64,000 nt of DNA from Pontibacter pamirensis (GTDB taxonomy: Bacteria > Bacteroidota > Bacteroidia > Cytophagales > Hymenobacteraceae), in contig NZ_SSNI01000009.1 in the NCBI RefSeq assembly GCF_010015475.1, positions 1 through 64,000 on the forward strand, written 5' to 3'. Every line of letters begins with the position of its first letter. The stretch's first letter is position 1. A program made the position numbers and the translations under genes. Positions 46,486 to 55,594 of the stretch are shown in pieces. The notes beneath the pieces are model-generated. The model saw only the letters and a program-made list of their open reading frames with translations, was not told the origin of the DNA and ran no database searches.

Positions 46486-47529
46486 ATGAAGACTTGGATA
46501 AACAGAGTATTTATACTCACCCTATGTTCCTTAGCTCTGTTCTCCTGTGAGAAGGATGAGGATCGTGCTATTCTTAGAGTAGGCACAGCACCTATGCTAC
46601 AGGCCTCTATGAGTAGTATTGTTTTAACAGAGGAAGATGCAGCTAACGACGCTGTTGCCCTTTCATGGAGCGAAGCTGACTTCGGCTATGGTGCTGCTGT
46701 AGAGTACACACTACAGATAGATACTGCCGGGAATAACTTTGCTACACCCTACACTGCTTCTATGGGTAATGATTTGGAAGTGGCCTGGACAGTAGAAGAG
46801 TTAAACACGCTGCTCACAAGATTGAATTATACCCCGGATGAGGCGCAAGACCTTCCTATTAGAATTATGGCCACTGTTTCTGATATGGTAGATCCTGTAT
46901 ATTCTAACGTTTCTACTATCAGTGTTACGCCCTATTCTACTTTTGTAGAGCCAGGATATCTTTATGTTCCAGGGGCTTACCAGGGATGGGCTCCGGCTAC
47001 CGCGCCCGCTCTTACTTCGGTAGAGGATAACGGTATCTATTTTGGTATTATTGACTTCTCAGACGCTGAGGACCTGAACTTTAAGTTTACACCTGAAAGA
47101 AACTGGGACACAGACTATGGTATGGGAGATGCTGAGGGAACCTTAAGTCCGGGTGGTGGCAATTTATCAGTGCCCACCGCCGACACCTATAGGATAACGG
47201 TTAACCTGAATACTAATACCTGGTCTTTTACCAGATACTCCTGGGGATTGATCGGCAGCGCCACTTCTACTGGATGGGATGGTGACCTGGACATGGAATA
47301 TGATTATGAAGAAGGAGTCTGGAGACTAACAACTGATTTAACTGCAGGTGCCATTAAGTTCAGGCTAAATGATGACTGGGCACTTAATTATGGTGATAAT
47401 AATGCTAACGATGATCTCCTGGATGAAGCTGGCAGTGACATTATGATTGAAGAGGCAGGCACTTATGAGATTGTTCTCGATTTAGAAACCGAAGACGGCA
47501 CGCCTACCTACTCTGTAACCAGACAGTAA
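46486..47529 (+). CDS. SusE/SusF-type surface glycan-binding lipoprotein
   Basis: The 347-residue protein has a lipoprotein signal ending at ALFSC. The SusE N-terminal Ig-like domain (VALSWSEADFGYGAAVEYTL) is followed by two starch-binding-like modules: PGAYQGWAPATAPALTSVED with KFTPERNWDTDYGMG, and LIGSATSTGWDGDLDMEYDY with FRLNDDWALNYGDN. These match the repeated modules of SusE/SusF, which bind starch at the surface. This supports alpha-glucan as the substrate of the locus. It is the last gene of the fecR-susC-susD-susE operon. Confidence 0.92.
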   Translation: MKTWINRVFILTLCSLALFSCEKDEDRAILRVGTAPMLQASMSSIVLTEEDAANDAVALSWSEADFGYGAAVEYTLQIDTAGNNFATPYTASMGNDLEVAWTVEELNTLLTRLNYTPDEAQDLPIRIMATVSDMVDPVYSNVSTISVTPYSTFVEPGYLYVPGAYQGWAPATAPALTSVEDNGIYFGIIDFSDAEDLNFKFTPERNWDTDYGMGDAEGTLSPGGGNLSVPTADTYRITVNLNTNTWSFTRYSWGLIGSATSTGWDGDLDMEYDYEEGVWRLTTDLTAGAIKFRLNDDWALNYGDNNANDDLLDEAGSDIMIEEAGTYEIVLDLETEDGTPTYSVTRQ

Positions 47530-47551
47530 GCAGCTTTGCAGCTACATTTTT

Positions 47552-47589
47552 AAAGCACCTGTGCAACCAAAAAGCGCAGGTGCTTTTTT
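47552..47589 (+). terminator. Intrinsic terminator of the sus-like operon
   Basis: Arms 47552-47564 and 47574-47586 pair over 13 bp with one mismatch, loop 9 nt, followed by T residues. It lies 22 nt after the SusE-like stop. Confidence 0.88.
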
Positions 47590-47673
47590 ATGACCATACC
47601 TAAGAGTAGAACCATCATACCAATTTGTCTTTCCAAAAGTTTTGCTTCTATCTGGCGGCGCAGGTATAAAAGC

Positions 47674-47710
47674 CATGCCGGAGATGCTGCATCTTCGGCA
47701 TGTTTTGTTT
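47674..47710 (+). terminator. Second terminator-like hairpin downstream of susE
   Basis: Arms 47674-47686 and 47690-47702 form a 13-bp stem with one G-U pair and a 3-nt loop, followed by TTTTGTTT. It may back up the first terminator before the oxidoreductase gene at 47782. Confidence 0.75.
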
Positions 47711-47781
47711 AATTACGTATGCCTCCACAAGTATCAGGAAGAAGAGAAAGAAGTACATCAACAGTTAACTATTAAGAAGAC

Positions 47782-48690
47782 ATGCTGAAATTAGGAATGA
47801 TAGGCCTGGGCGACATTGCCCAAAAAGCGTACCTGCCGGTATTAAGTAACAGGGCAGATGTGGAACTGCACCTGTATACCAGGAATCAGGAAAAACTTGC
47901 ACGGATCGGCCAACAATACCGATACCAGCATCTGCACCAAAACCTTGAATCGCTGCTTAACAGTGGCATAAAAGGCGCATTTGTGCATGGGACTACGGAA
48001 GCACACTCAGAACTGGTGGAGCAGTTGCTGCAACACGGTATACATGTGTATGTCGATAAGCCGATTACGTACAGTTACGATTCAACTAGGCGGCTGGTAG
48101 CGTTGGCAGAGAATAAAGGCTTAACGTTGATGACCGGCTTTAACAGGAGGTATGCACCGGCGTACCAGAAGCTAAAAGAGGTAAAGGAGCCAAATATGGT
48201 TATCATGCAGAAGAACCGGTTCGCCTTACCCGCAGCTGCGCGCACCTTTATCTTCGACGATTTTATTCATGTAGTCGATACGCTGCGGTACCTGTTCCCG
48301 TACCCGGTGGAGCAGCTTCTTGTAAGTGGCAGAATAGAGCAGGAACTGCTGCATCATGTAACGGTACAGTTTATCTCCACTGGTGCCACCGCCATCGGCA
48401 TCATGAACCGTGACAGCGGTACAAATGAGGAGAAGGTGGAAGTAATGAGTACCTCCGAGAAAAGAATAGCTTATAATGTATCGGATGTCGTGGTGCTGCA
48501 GGGCAAAAAAGAGACCCGCCTGGGAAGCAGTGACTGGGAGCCCACCTTATACAAGCGCGGATTTGAGGGGATTGTGGCTGATTTTATAAAGGCCGTGGCA
48601 ACAGGCACTCCTCCAGGCATTACAGCAAATGATGCCCTGGCCACGCATGAGATTTGCGAAAGGATAGTGGAGGAACTGTCAAGAAGCTGA
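47782..48690 (+). CDS. Gfo/Idh/MocA-family oxidoreductase
   Basis: The 302-residue protein has an N-terminal dinucleotide-binding fold (LGMIGLGDIAQKAYLPVLSN) and the conserved Lys-Pro of the family in VYVDKPITYSYD. The family oxidises or reduces sugars, inositols and related compounds with NAD(P). The substrate is not deducible. It stands alone after two terminators, so it is probably not part of the sus-like operon although it may process sugars. Confidence 0.9.
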   Translation: MLKLGMIGLGDIAQKAYLPVLSNRADVELHLYTRNQEKLARIGQQYRYQHLHQNLESLLNSGIKGAFVHGTTEAHSELVEQLLQHGIHVYVDKPITYSYDSTRRLVALAENKGLTLMTGFNRRYAPAYQKLKEVKEPNMVIMQKNRFALPAAARTFIFDDFIHVVDTLRYLFPYPVEQLLVSGRIEQELLHHVTVQFISTGATAIGIMNRDSGTNEEKVEVMSTSEKRIAYNVSDVVVLQGKKETRLGSSDWEPTLYKRGFEGIVADFIKAVATGTPPGITANDALATHEICERIVEELSRS

Positions 48691-48876
48691 TGTGATGCCA
48701 AAGAAGAAGGCACCGTAACTGTAGCTGACTTTCTTTCATTTGGCAGGAAATGTATTTTTTAAATGGTTGCTTCATAAGTCACTCTTCGTTCTTTTCCGTT
48801 TTTTATTTCCTAAACTGAATACTTGTGCTTTTTCTCCGTATAGGCTTATATCTCAACCAGAATTAATAATAGTAAT

Positions 48877-49212
48877 ATGCAGAACAAAGTTGAATTAACA
48901 TCTCTTGTCTCAGTACTCGCTCAAGTGAAGAAAGAAGGATATAAACTTGATTTTAGAGTAACGGAAGACGGCATGCTGAGCACCATGGACAGCAAACAGC
49001 AGTTCAGGCCGGACGAGGTGCGGATCGTGAACTTCTACCGTTTTGAAGGAGAAAGCAATCCGGATGATATGGCCATCCTATACGTGGTAGATACAACCTC
49101 TGGTGCCAAAGGCACCATCTCTGATGCATATGGTCTTTATTCGGATGAAGCAACTGAAACCTTTATGAAGCAGGTCCAGGATTTAGGAAAAAACCTGGAC
49201 ACTAGAGTTTAA
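48877..49212 (+). CDS. Small conserved Bacteroidota protein of unknown function
   Basis: The 111-residue soluble protein has the layout NLxxLxxxGYxxDFxVxxDGxL followed by FRPDEVRIVNFYRFEGESNP and LYVVDTTSGAKGTISDAYGL. Similar small proteins are widespread in Bacteroidota and are often mislabelled as phosphoribosylpyrophosphate synthetase; this one is far too short for that enzyme and has no such motif. Its function is unknown. It appears monocistronic. Confidence 0.85.
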   Translation: MQNKVELTSLVSVLAQVKKEGYKLDFRVTEDGMLSTMDSKQQFRPDEVRIVNFYRFEGESNPDDMAILYVVDTTSGAKGTISDAYGLYSDEATETFMKQVQDLGKNLDTRV

Positions 49213-49580
49213 CCCGGAAAAGCGAATGGTTTGATGCTGCCTCACGTTTTCACTTACCTCTCACAGCGCCTGCGTTATAGTATTTCATTTAGTTAGAAGC
49301 TACAGGTGCAGCACTAGCAACTGCCTTGTATTTGCCTGCAACTTCAGGCTGGAGTATCAATGTTGTTATAAGCTGGTATATTATCTCCGGATAAACCTTT
49401 GTCTGCCTCAGGCATTGTCTTATATCATTCCTATAACAGCAGCAGCACTGATTCGTAGAGTTATGTAAGAATGCCAGGCATTGTTTAGTACCTGATTAGT
49501 TGCGCCTCTCATTCTATTTACGAATAACAGCATACGCTCTTCTTGCAGGCTTGTGAGACGATAGCAAACCTCAGTTAAAT
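49213..49580. other. Gap upstream of the NDH-2-like gene
   Basis: Nothing recognisable is seen in this stretch apart from presumed promoter sequence for the dehydrogenase gene. Confidence 0.5.
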
Positions 49581-50915
49581 ATGACCCACCATACAAGAAT
49601 AGAACATATAGGAAAACCACGTGTACTAATTATCGGTGGCGGTTTTGCAGGTATTGAACTGGCAAAGTCGCTTCGGGATGTTGATGTGCAGGTGGTTCTG
49701 GTAGACAGGCAAAATTACCATACCTTTCAGCCACTGCTCTACCAGGTGGCAACCGCCGGTGTGGAGGCAGATTCCATTGTGCACCCTTTCAGGAAAATTT
49801 TTAAAGGGCAGGATAACTTCTACTTCCGGCTGGCAGAGGTGGAGTTTATAGATACAGCAAACAACCTGGTGGAGACTTCTATCGGACTGATAGAGTACGA
49901 CTACCTGGTGATGGCAACCGGCGCCACGTCTAACTTTTTCGGTGACAAAGCGATGGAGGAGAAGGCCATTTCCATGAAGAGCTTGGATGATGCCTTAACG
50001 CTTCGGAACACTATTCTAAAGAATTTTGAACAGGCTTTACAGATTGAGGACGACGAGCAGTTGAACAGCCTGATGGATTATGTAATTGTGGGTGGCGGTG
50101 CTACAGGAGTGGAACTGGCTGGCGCGTTGAGTGAGCTGCGCAGGCATGTGCTGCCAAAGGACTACCGGGAACTCAATTTCAAAGAGATGGATATCCACCT
50201 AATACAGAGTGGGCCCCAGCTTCTTAAAGGAATGTCAGCAGAGGCATCAGAGAAAGCGTTGAAGTTTCTGGAAGACTTTGGCGTAAACGTATGGCTGAAT
50301 CGGCGGGTGAAGTCCTATGACGGTTATACAGTAACATTAGACACAGGAGAGACGCTGATCACCCGGACCCTCATTTGGGCGGCAGGTGTATCAGGTGCAC
50401 CTATAAAAGGTATCCAAAATGAAAGCGTTTTGCGTGGTGACAGGCTGAAGGTGGATGTTTACAACCGCGTGTCGGGCTATGATAATATTTTTGCTATTGG
50501 CGATATAGCCGCCATGATTACGGAGGAGTACCCGTATGGGCACCCCATGCTGGCGCAGCCTGCCATACAGCAAGGCGAAAAGTTAGGAAAAAATTTGTGC
50601 AACATATTTTCAGGAAAACCTTTAGAGGCATTTACCTACGACGACAAAGGTTCCATGGCAACAGTGGGGCGTAACCGCGCCGTGGCTGACCTGAAGATCT
50701 TAAAAAAGGAGTATAAAACACAAGGTTTCTTAGCCTGGCTCATCTGGATGTTTATCCACCTTATTTCCGTTGTTGGTTTCCGGAATCGTCTGGTTGTTAC
50801 CGTTAACTGGCTTTGGAGTTATTTTACCTACGACACGGGTAACCGTTTAATCGTAGGCAATAAGCAGGAGAATATTCCGGTGGAAGAAACCATTTCACGC
50901 AAAGCGGTGGTATAA
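49581..50915 (+). CDS. NDH-2-type NADH dehydrogenase (FAD-dependent)
   Basis: The 444-residue flavoprotein has two dinucleotide motifs: VLIIGGGFAGIELAKSLRDV for FAD and YVIVGGGATGVELAGALSEL for NADH. It also has NYHTFQPLLYQVATAGVEAD and FAIGDIA. A hydrophobic C-terminal stretch, GFLAWLIWMFIHLISVVGF, suggests membrane association. Type II NADH dehydrogenases pass electrons from NADH to quinone without pumping protons. The gene is monocistronic and convergent with the aldehyde dehydrogenase gene. Confidence 0.92.
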   Translation: MTHHTRIEHIGKPRVLIIGGGFAGIELAKSLRDVDVQVVLVDRQNYHTFQPLLYQVATAGVEADSIVHPFRKIFKGQDNFYFRLAEVEFIDTANNLVETSIGLIEYDYLVMATGATSNFFGDKAMEEKAISMKSLDDALTLRNTILKNFEQALQIEDDEQLNSLMDYVIVGGGATGVELAGALSELRRHVLPKDYRELNFKEMDIHLIQSGPQLLKGMSAEASEKALKFLEDFGVNVWLNRRVKSYDGYTVTLDTGETLITRTLIWAAGVSGAPIKGIQNESVLRGDRLKVDVYNRVSGYDNIFAIGDIAAMITEEYPYGHPMLAQPAIQQGEKLGKNLCNIFSGKPLEAFTYDDKGSMATVGRNRAVADLKILKKEYKTQGFLAWLIWMFIHLISVVGFRNRLVVTVNWLWSYFTYDTGNRLIVGNKQENIPVEETISRKAVV

Positions 50916-50959
50916 ATTGCATGTTCGTTCCGGGGAGCAGAGGCGTTATCCGTATATAA

Positions 50960-50999
50960 CAAGCGCTGCCTGTTCAGTTTTCTGGACAGGCAGCGCTTG
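50960..50999. terminator. 18-bp stem-loop between convergent genes
   Basis: Arms 50960-50977 and 50982-50999 pair over 18 bp with one G-U pair around a TTTT loop. It lies between the stops of the NDH-2-like and aldehyde dehydrogenase genes and may serve both, though neither side has a clear T-tract. Confidence 0.7.
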
Positions 51000-51016
51000 C
51001 GCAAAGCTAAGCTTCC

Positions 51017-52474
51017 TTAAATTGGATAGCCTCTATATTCATCCTGGTAGCTGATCCACTGCAGGGTGGTGAGTTCTTCCAGAATCCACTGCCCACCGAA
51101 ACGTCCTATTCCGGAATCCTTTTCTCCTCCAAACGGTGTGTTCATCTCATCATTCACGGATTGGTCGTTAATGTGCACCATACCTGCTTCTATCTGTTTG
51201 GCAAGCCATATACCTTTCTGCAGGTCTCTGGTATGCAGTGCTGAACTCAGGCCGTACTGCGTTGCATTTGCCAGCCTGATTCCTTCCTTGTCGTCTTTGA
51301 AAGTAGTCAGGCCTACAACCGGACCAAAAATCTCTTCCTGAAATACCGGGTTATTTTCCGTTACCCCAGATAGCACCGTTGGCTGAACCACATTGCCTTC
51401 TGCTTCGCCTCCTGTTTCTATTTTCGCACCAGCCTTCACAGCCCTGTCAATTAGGTCTAGTACGCGCTTCACCGACTTGTTATCAATTAAAGGTCCTATA
51501 ACAGTTTCCTTGTCGGTTGGGTCACCATAAGGCAATGCCTTCGCTCTTTCTACAAAACATTTTCTGAACTCTTCATACACCTTTTCATGTAGGAGTATCC
51601 GGTTCGTGGACATACATATCTGCCCCTGATGCATGTACCTGCCAAAAATAGCGGCATCTACGGCATTGCCAATATCAGCATCTTCCAGAACAACCAGCGG
51701 GTTGTTTCCGCCTAACTCCAGCGCAAGCTTCTTCAAGCCTTCTCCACCTACACGGCCTATACCTTTTCCCACCGGTGTAGACCCAGTAAAGGAAATGAGG
51801 TTGGATACCGGATGCCCTGTAAAGTAGTCGCCGATGATACTGGACTTGCCCACCACTACACTTATGACTCCTTTAGGCACACCTGCTTCTTCAAAAAGCT
51901 TGGCAATAAATGTTCCTCCGGTTACCGGCGACTGAGAAGCAGGTTTCATTACAACCGTATTCCCAACTGCCAAGGCAGGGGCGACCGTACGCATTGAAAG
52001 GTACAGCGGGAAATTCCACGGACTAATCATGGCCACAACTCCCAGGGCTTTCCTGAAGACCAGGCTCTGCTTGCCTGACGTCATAGATGGGATAGTGTAC
52101 CCGTGCATTCTCATCGGGAAGGAGGCAGACTCAATCAGCATCTGGTACGTCTGCATAAATTCTATCTCTGCCTTTTGGTAAGTGCCTCCCACCTCCTTTG
52201 TCAGCCAGTCCATTATCTCATCTTTGCGCCCCTGTAAAAGTTCCGCAGCTTTCAGCAGTACCTTTTGCCTTTCTGTTGGGGGAGTTACGCTCCATGTTTT
52301 GGAGGCTTCTTTAGCGTTATTGAAAGCGCTATCTACGTCATCTGTACTTGCACCTTTGAATGTGTTAATTACAGATTCATCATATGGGTTCAGGTTCTCG
52401 ACTGTGTTGCCCTCTGTTCCGTCGAGCCATTCACCATTGATAAACTGCTTGTTAAGTTCTTTGTATGCTTCCAT
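51017..52474 (-). CDS. NAD(P)-dependent aldehyde dehydrogenase
   Basis: The 485-residue enzyme has the cofactor-binding FTGSTPVGKGIGRVG, the general base Glu in KLALELGGNNPLVVLEDADI, the catalytic Cys in QGQICMSTNRIL and the Phe-Gly-Gly near the C-terminus (NTPFGGEKDSGIGRFGG). It resembles the benzaldehyde/vanillin dehydrogenase subgroup (GRYMHQGQICMS), but the substrate is not certain. It is transcribed in the same direction as cphA with about 97 nt between them. Confidence 0.93.
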   Translation of the reverse strand: MEAYKELNKQFINGEWLDGTEGNTVENLNPYDESVINTFKGASTDDVDSAFNNAKEASKTWSVTPPTERQKVLLKAAELLQGRKDEIMDWLTKEVGGTYQKAEIEFMQTYQMLIESASFPMRMHGYTIPSMTSGKQSLVFRKALGVVAMISPWNFPLYLSMRTVAPALAVGNTVVMKPASQSPVTGGTFIAKLFEEAGVPKGVISVVVGKSSIIGDYFTGHPVSNLISFTGSTPVGKGIGRVGGEGLKKLALELGGNNPLVVLEDADIGNAVDAAIFGRYMHQGQICMSTNRILLHEKVYEEFRKCFVERAKALPYGDPTDKETVIGPLIDNKSVKRVLDLIDRAVKAGAKIETGGEAEGNVVQPTVLSGVTENNPVFQEEIFGPVVGLTTFKDDKEGIRLANATQYGLSSALHTRDLQKGIWLAKQIEAGMVHINDQSVNDEMNTPFGGEKDSGIGRFGGQWILEELTTLQWISYQDEYRGYPI

Positions 52475-52570
52475 AGTTTTTTGTCGTGTTACTACATGCG
52501 TTTAGACAAGTTTACACCCAAAGCAGCTTGATTGTTTAAAGTTTTCTCTAATGCTGTGGCACTACACGAC

Positions 52571-55207
52571 TCAGGTTAGCTGATCTGTTGCCTGTTTACG
52601 GTGCTGAATAATCCGGAAGCTCTCCACCATTTTAACCGCCTCGGTTATATTTTCGGCAAGAAGTGTGATGAAGGCGCCCTCCGGGGCATACTCCAGCGCA
52701 TAGGCAAGTGCGCGCGCTTCCTGGTTTATTTCTTTGGGCTCCATCTCTGGTTTCACCGAAAAAATTCCCTCTTTCAGTAAGTTGTTTATCTCTTTGCCAT
52801 TGCGGCCCCGCAAGTCAGTGTCCTGCCGGATAATGATTTCGTCAAACACCGAGGCGGCAATTCTTCCAACATCCCGCGTGTCTTCATCGCGCCTGTCTCC
52901 GATACCTGCTATTATGCCAATCTTAGGCTGCCCCTCCATCTGACTGATAAAGTCGCTGATAGCCTGCATGCCTGCAGCATTGTGGGCATAGTCAATCAGC
53001 ACGTCACACTTTGGCAGGTGAAACAGGTTCATGCGGCCCGGTGTGGTTTCCGCTGATGGAATAAAGGTGCGCAGCGCCGTCTTTATCTCACCTACCTCGA
53101 GGTGGGCGATGTAACCTGCTAGTGTGGCAGCCAGCACATTCTGGATATTGAACCTGGCTTTGCCCCTGAAGGTAAGCGGCACGTCCGCCACCCGGTCCAC
53201 TCTTATTTTGTAGGTGTTTTTGAAGATAGAGATGTAGCCGTCTTCAAAAACGGCAGCCAGTCCGCCTTTCGATATATGTTCTTTAATGCGAAAGTTTTCT
53301 TCATCCATGCTGAAATAAGCAACTTTGCATCGTAAGCCGATTGCCATGTTATAGACAAGATCGTCGTCGGCATTTAGGATAGCGTATCCGTCCGGGTAAA
53401 CAGTTTTAGGAATAACGGCTTTCACTTTAGCCATTTCCTCCACGGTATTGATGTCCTTTAAGCCAAGGTGGTCCGCTGATACGTTGGTTACGATGCCTAT
53501 GTCGCACTGGGTAAACGCAAGGCCTGACCGCAGCAAGCCGCCACGTGCGCACTCCAGCACCGCATAATCCACGGTCGGGTCTTTCAGCACAAACTCACTG
53601 CTGAAGGAACCGGTGGTATCGCCTTTCACTATTTTTCTGTCTTGTATGTAAATACCGTCTGTTGTGGTAAAGCCGACTTTTTTCCCTTTAAACTTCAGCA
53701 TGTGTGCTATCAGCCGGGTGGTGGTGGTTTTACCGTTAGTGCCTGTTACTGCTACGATCGGGATGCGGGAAGGGCAACCGTATGGGAACAGCATGTTGAT
53801 GATAGGGTCGGCCACGTTACGAGGCAAGCCTTCGGTAGGGGAGATGTGCATGCGCAAACCCGGAGCAGCGTTTACTTCTATCACGGCGCCTCTTGTTTCG
53901 GGGAGTGGTATGGCAATGTCTGAAGTCATCACATCAATACCGCAGATGTCTAACCCGATAATGCCGGCTATCCGCTCTGCCATCAGCACGTTGTAAGGGT
54001 GCACGATATCCGTTACGTCTGCGGCGGTACCGCCTGTACTCAGGTTAGCGGTGTTCTTAAGGTACAATGCTTCTCCGGCTGCTAGTATCGACTGTAACGT
54101 AAGCCCCTTTTCCCGCAGGATACCCCTTGTTATTTTATCAATCTTGATATGTGTCAGTGCTTTCTCATGCCCCACGCCACGGCGTGGATCTTTATTCACG
54201 GCATTCACCAACTGCCTGATTGTGGACTGCCCGTCTCCGGTCACCATGGCTGGTGTGCGTCTGGCAGCCGCTATAAACTTGCCGTCAATCACCAGCATGC
54301 GGTAATCGTGGCCCTGGATAAACTGCTCTACCATCACGGCGTCAGAGAAACGCTTCGCCTCAGCGAGTCCTTTCAGCGCGTCTTTCCAGGTCAAGAGGTT
54401 GATGCTGGCGCCTTTGCCCTGGTTGCCATCCAATGGTTTTGTTACAATCGGGTAGCCAAGTTCCTCCACAGCTTCCTCCAGTTCAGCGGCATTATACACA
54501 ATATGGCCCTGTGGCACCGGTATACCAGCTTCGTCTAAAATCAGCTTTGTGGTGTTTTTGTCACCGGCACACTCCACTGCAAAGAAGGATGTCTTATTTG
54601 ACATGGCCGCCTGTATACGCTGCTGATGTACTCCGTAGCCCAGGTGTATGTGATCGCTTTTCCTGTTTTGGATGTAGGGAATGTTTCGTGAAACAGCCTC
54701 CTGTATGATGGCCTCCGTGCTGGGTCCAAAGTATTCATCTTCCCGTATCTGGTGTAGTTTGGCGACATCCTGTATTACGCTCACCTTTTCTCCCATAGCG
54801 AGAGCTTCTGTAATGCGCACAGCCGCTTCGGCCGCATACTCCCCGGCCCGTTCCTGCTGATAGGTAAATACAACCCAGTCCATACCCGACTCATTTGCCG
54901 CATACCGCCTGCCATACCCGCACTCCATACCAGCCATTGTCTGAAGTTCGAGTGCAATGTGCTGCACCACTTTGCTTAAGGTGGTGCCCTCGCGTACTAA
55001 CCTGAAGAAGCCTCCATCGGTGCCCACTGAGGAGCGGTGTTTGTACATGCCCGGAAAGAGTTTCTCAAGCCTTTGTGCCAGGTTCTGCACTTCATTTGTA
55101 AGGGTGTCCTTCAGTTCTTCCAGGTCCAGCTTCAACACAATTACTTTCGGATGCTTTATGGACCAGTAATTAGGACCACGCATAATTTTAAGCTCTGCTA
55201 TTTTCAT
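52571..55207 (-). CDS. cphA: Cyanophycin synthetase
   Basis: The 878-residue enzyme has the three parts of CphA1: an N-terminal domain (1-160), an ATP-grasp domain (about 215-470, with YPIVTKPLDGNQGKGASINL) and a Mur-ligase-like domain (about 480-870, with P-loop VAVTGTNGKTTTTRLIAHML and AHNAAGMQAISDF). It polymerises aspartate and arginine into the storage polymer cyanophycin. Length matches the family. No cyanophycinase (cphB) or isoaspartyl dipeptidase gene adjoins it here. It lies downstream of gltBD on the same strand, beyond a strong terminator. Confidence 0.93.
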   Translation of the reverse strand: MKIAELKIMRGPNYWSIKHPKVIVLKLDLEELKDTLTNEVQNLAQRLEKLFPGMYKHRSSVGTDGGFFRLVREGTTLSKVVQHIALELQTMAGMECGYGRRYAANESGMDWVVFTYQQERAGEYAAEAAVRITEALAMGEKVSVIQDVAKLHQIREDEYFGPSTEAIIQEAVSRNIPYIQNRKSDHIHLGYGVHQQRIQAAMSNKTSFFAVECAGDKNTTKLILDEAGIPVPQGHIVYNAAELEEAVEELGYPIVTKPLDGNQGKGASINLLTWKDALKGLAEAKRFSDAVMVEQFIQGHDYRMLVIDGKFIAAARRTPAMVTGDGQSTIRQLVNAVNKDPRRGVGHEKALTHIKIDKITRGILREKGLTLQSILAAGEALYLKNTANLSTGGTAADVTDIVHPYNVLMAERIAGIIGLDICGIDVMTSDIAIPLPETRGAVIEVNAAPGLRMHISPTEGLPRNVADPIINMLFPYGCPSRIPIVAVTGTNGKTTTTRLIAHMLKFKGKKVGFTTTDGIYIQDRKIVKGDTTGSFSSEFVLKDPTVDYAVLECARGGLLRSGLAFTQCDIGIVTNVSADHLGLKDINTVEEMAKVKAVIPKTVYPDGYAILNADDDLVYNMAIGLRCKVAYFSMDEENFRIKEHISKGGLAAVFEDGYISIFKNTYKIRVDRVADVPLTFRGKARFNIQNVLAATLAGYIAHLEVGEIKTALRTFIPSAETTPGRMNLFHLPKCDVLIDYAHNAAGMQAISDFISQMEGQPKIGIIAGIGDRRDEDTRDVGRIAASVFDEIIIRQDTDLRGRNGKEINNLLKEGIFSVKPEMEPKEINQEARALAYALEYAPEGAFITLLAENITEAVKMVESFRIIQHRKQATDQLT

Positions 55208-55594
55208 ACATTATGTTTGATGCGCTTCATAAAAGCAATATAAATGCGTAGTGGTGATGCCATAAAAAGAGTTAAAAGGATGGGATTTAACCATTAAAAC
55301 TCCTTATACGTTTCGGGAGGCTGCATGGCAGTATATAGAAGCTGAAAAAATATTCAGTCACTTAAAACAGTTGTAAGGAGGAGGCACTGTCTCTTCTTTA
55401 TGGAGAGAAGGACGGTATGTGTTTTGATGCCAAGGGCAAATGAAAAAGAGCTTACAGCAGTGTTAAAACAGAAAAACCGCTTCGTCTCAGAAGACAAAGC
55501 GGTTTTTCTGTTTTAACACAAATGGCGCAGTTTATGGCGCACCGGAGAAGCTAATAGTCCAAACAAACCGGCATTGATACACGGTAAAAGTATG
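55208..55594. other. Gap between gltD and cphA
   Basis: No coding sequence. It holds the gltBD terminator at 55461-55518 and, at its left end, the presumed cphA promoter. Confidence 0.6.
55461..55518 (-). terminator. Strong terminator of the gltBD operon
   Basis: Arms 55461-55482 and 55497-55518 are perfect 22-bp complements with a 14-nt loop that itself contains a 4-bp stem. On the minus strand T-rich sequence forms the lower stem. Confidence 0.85.
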
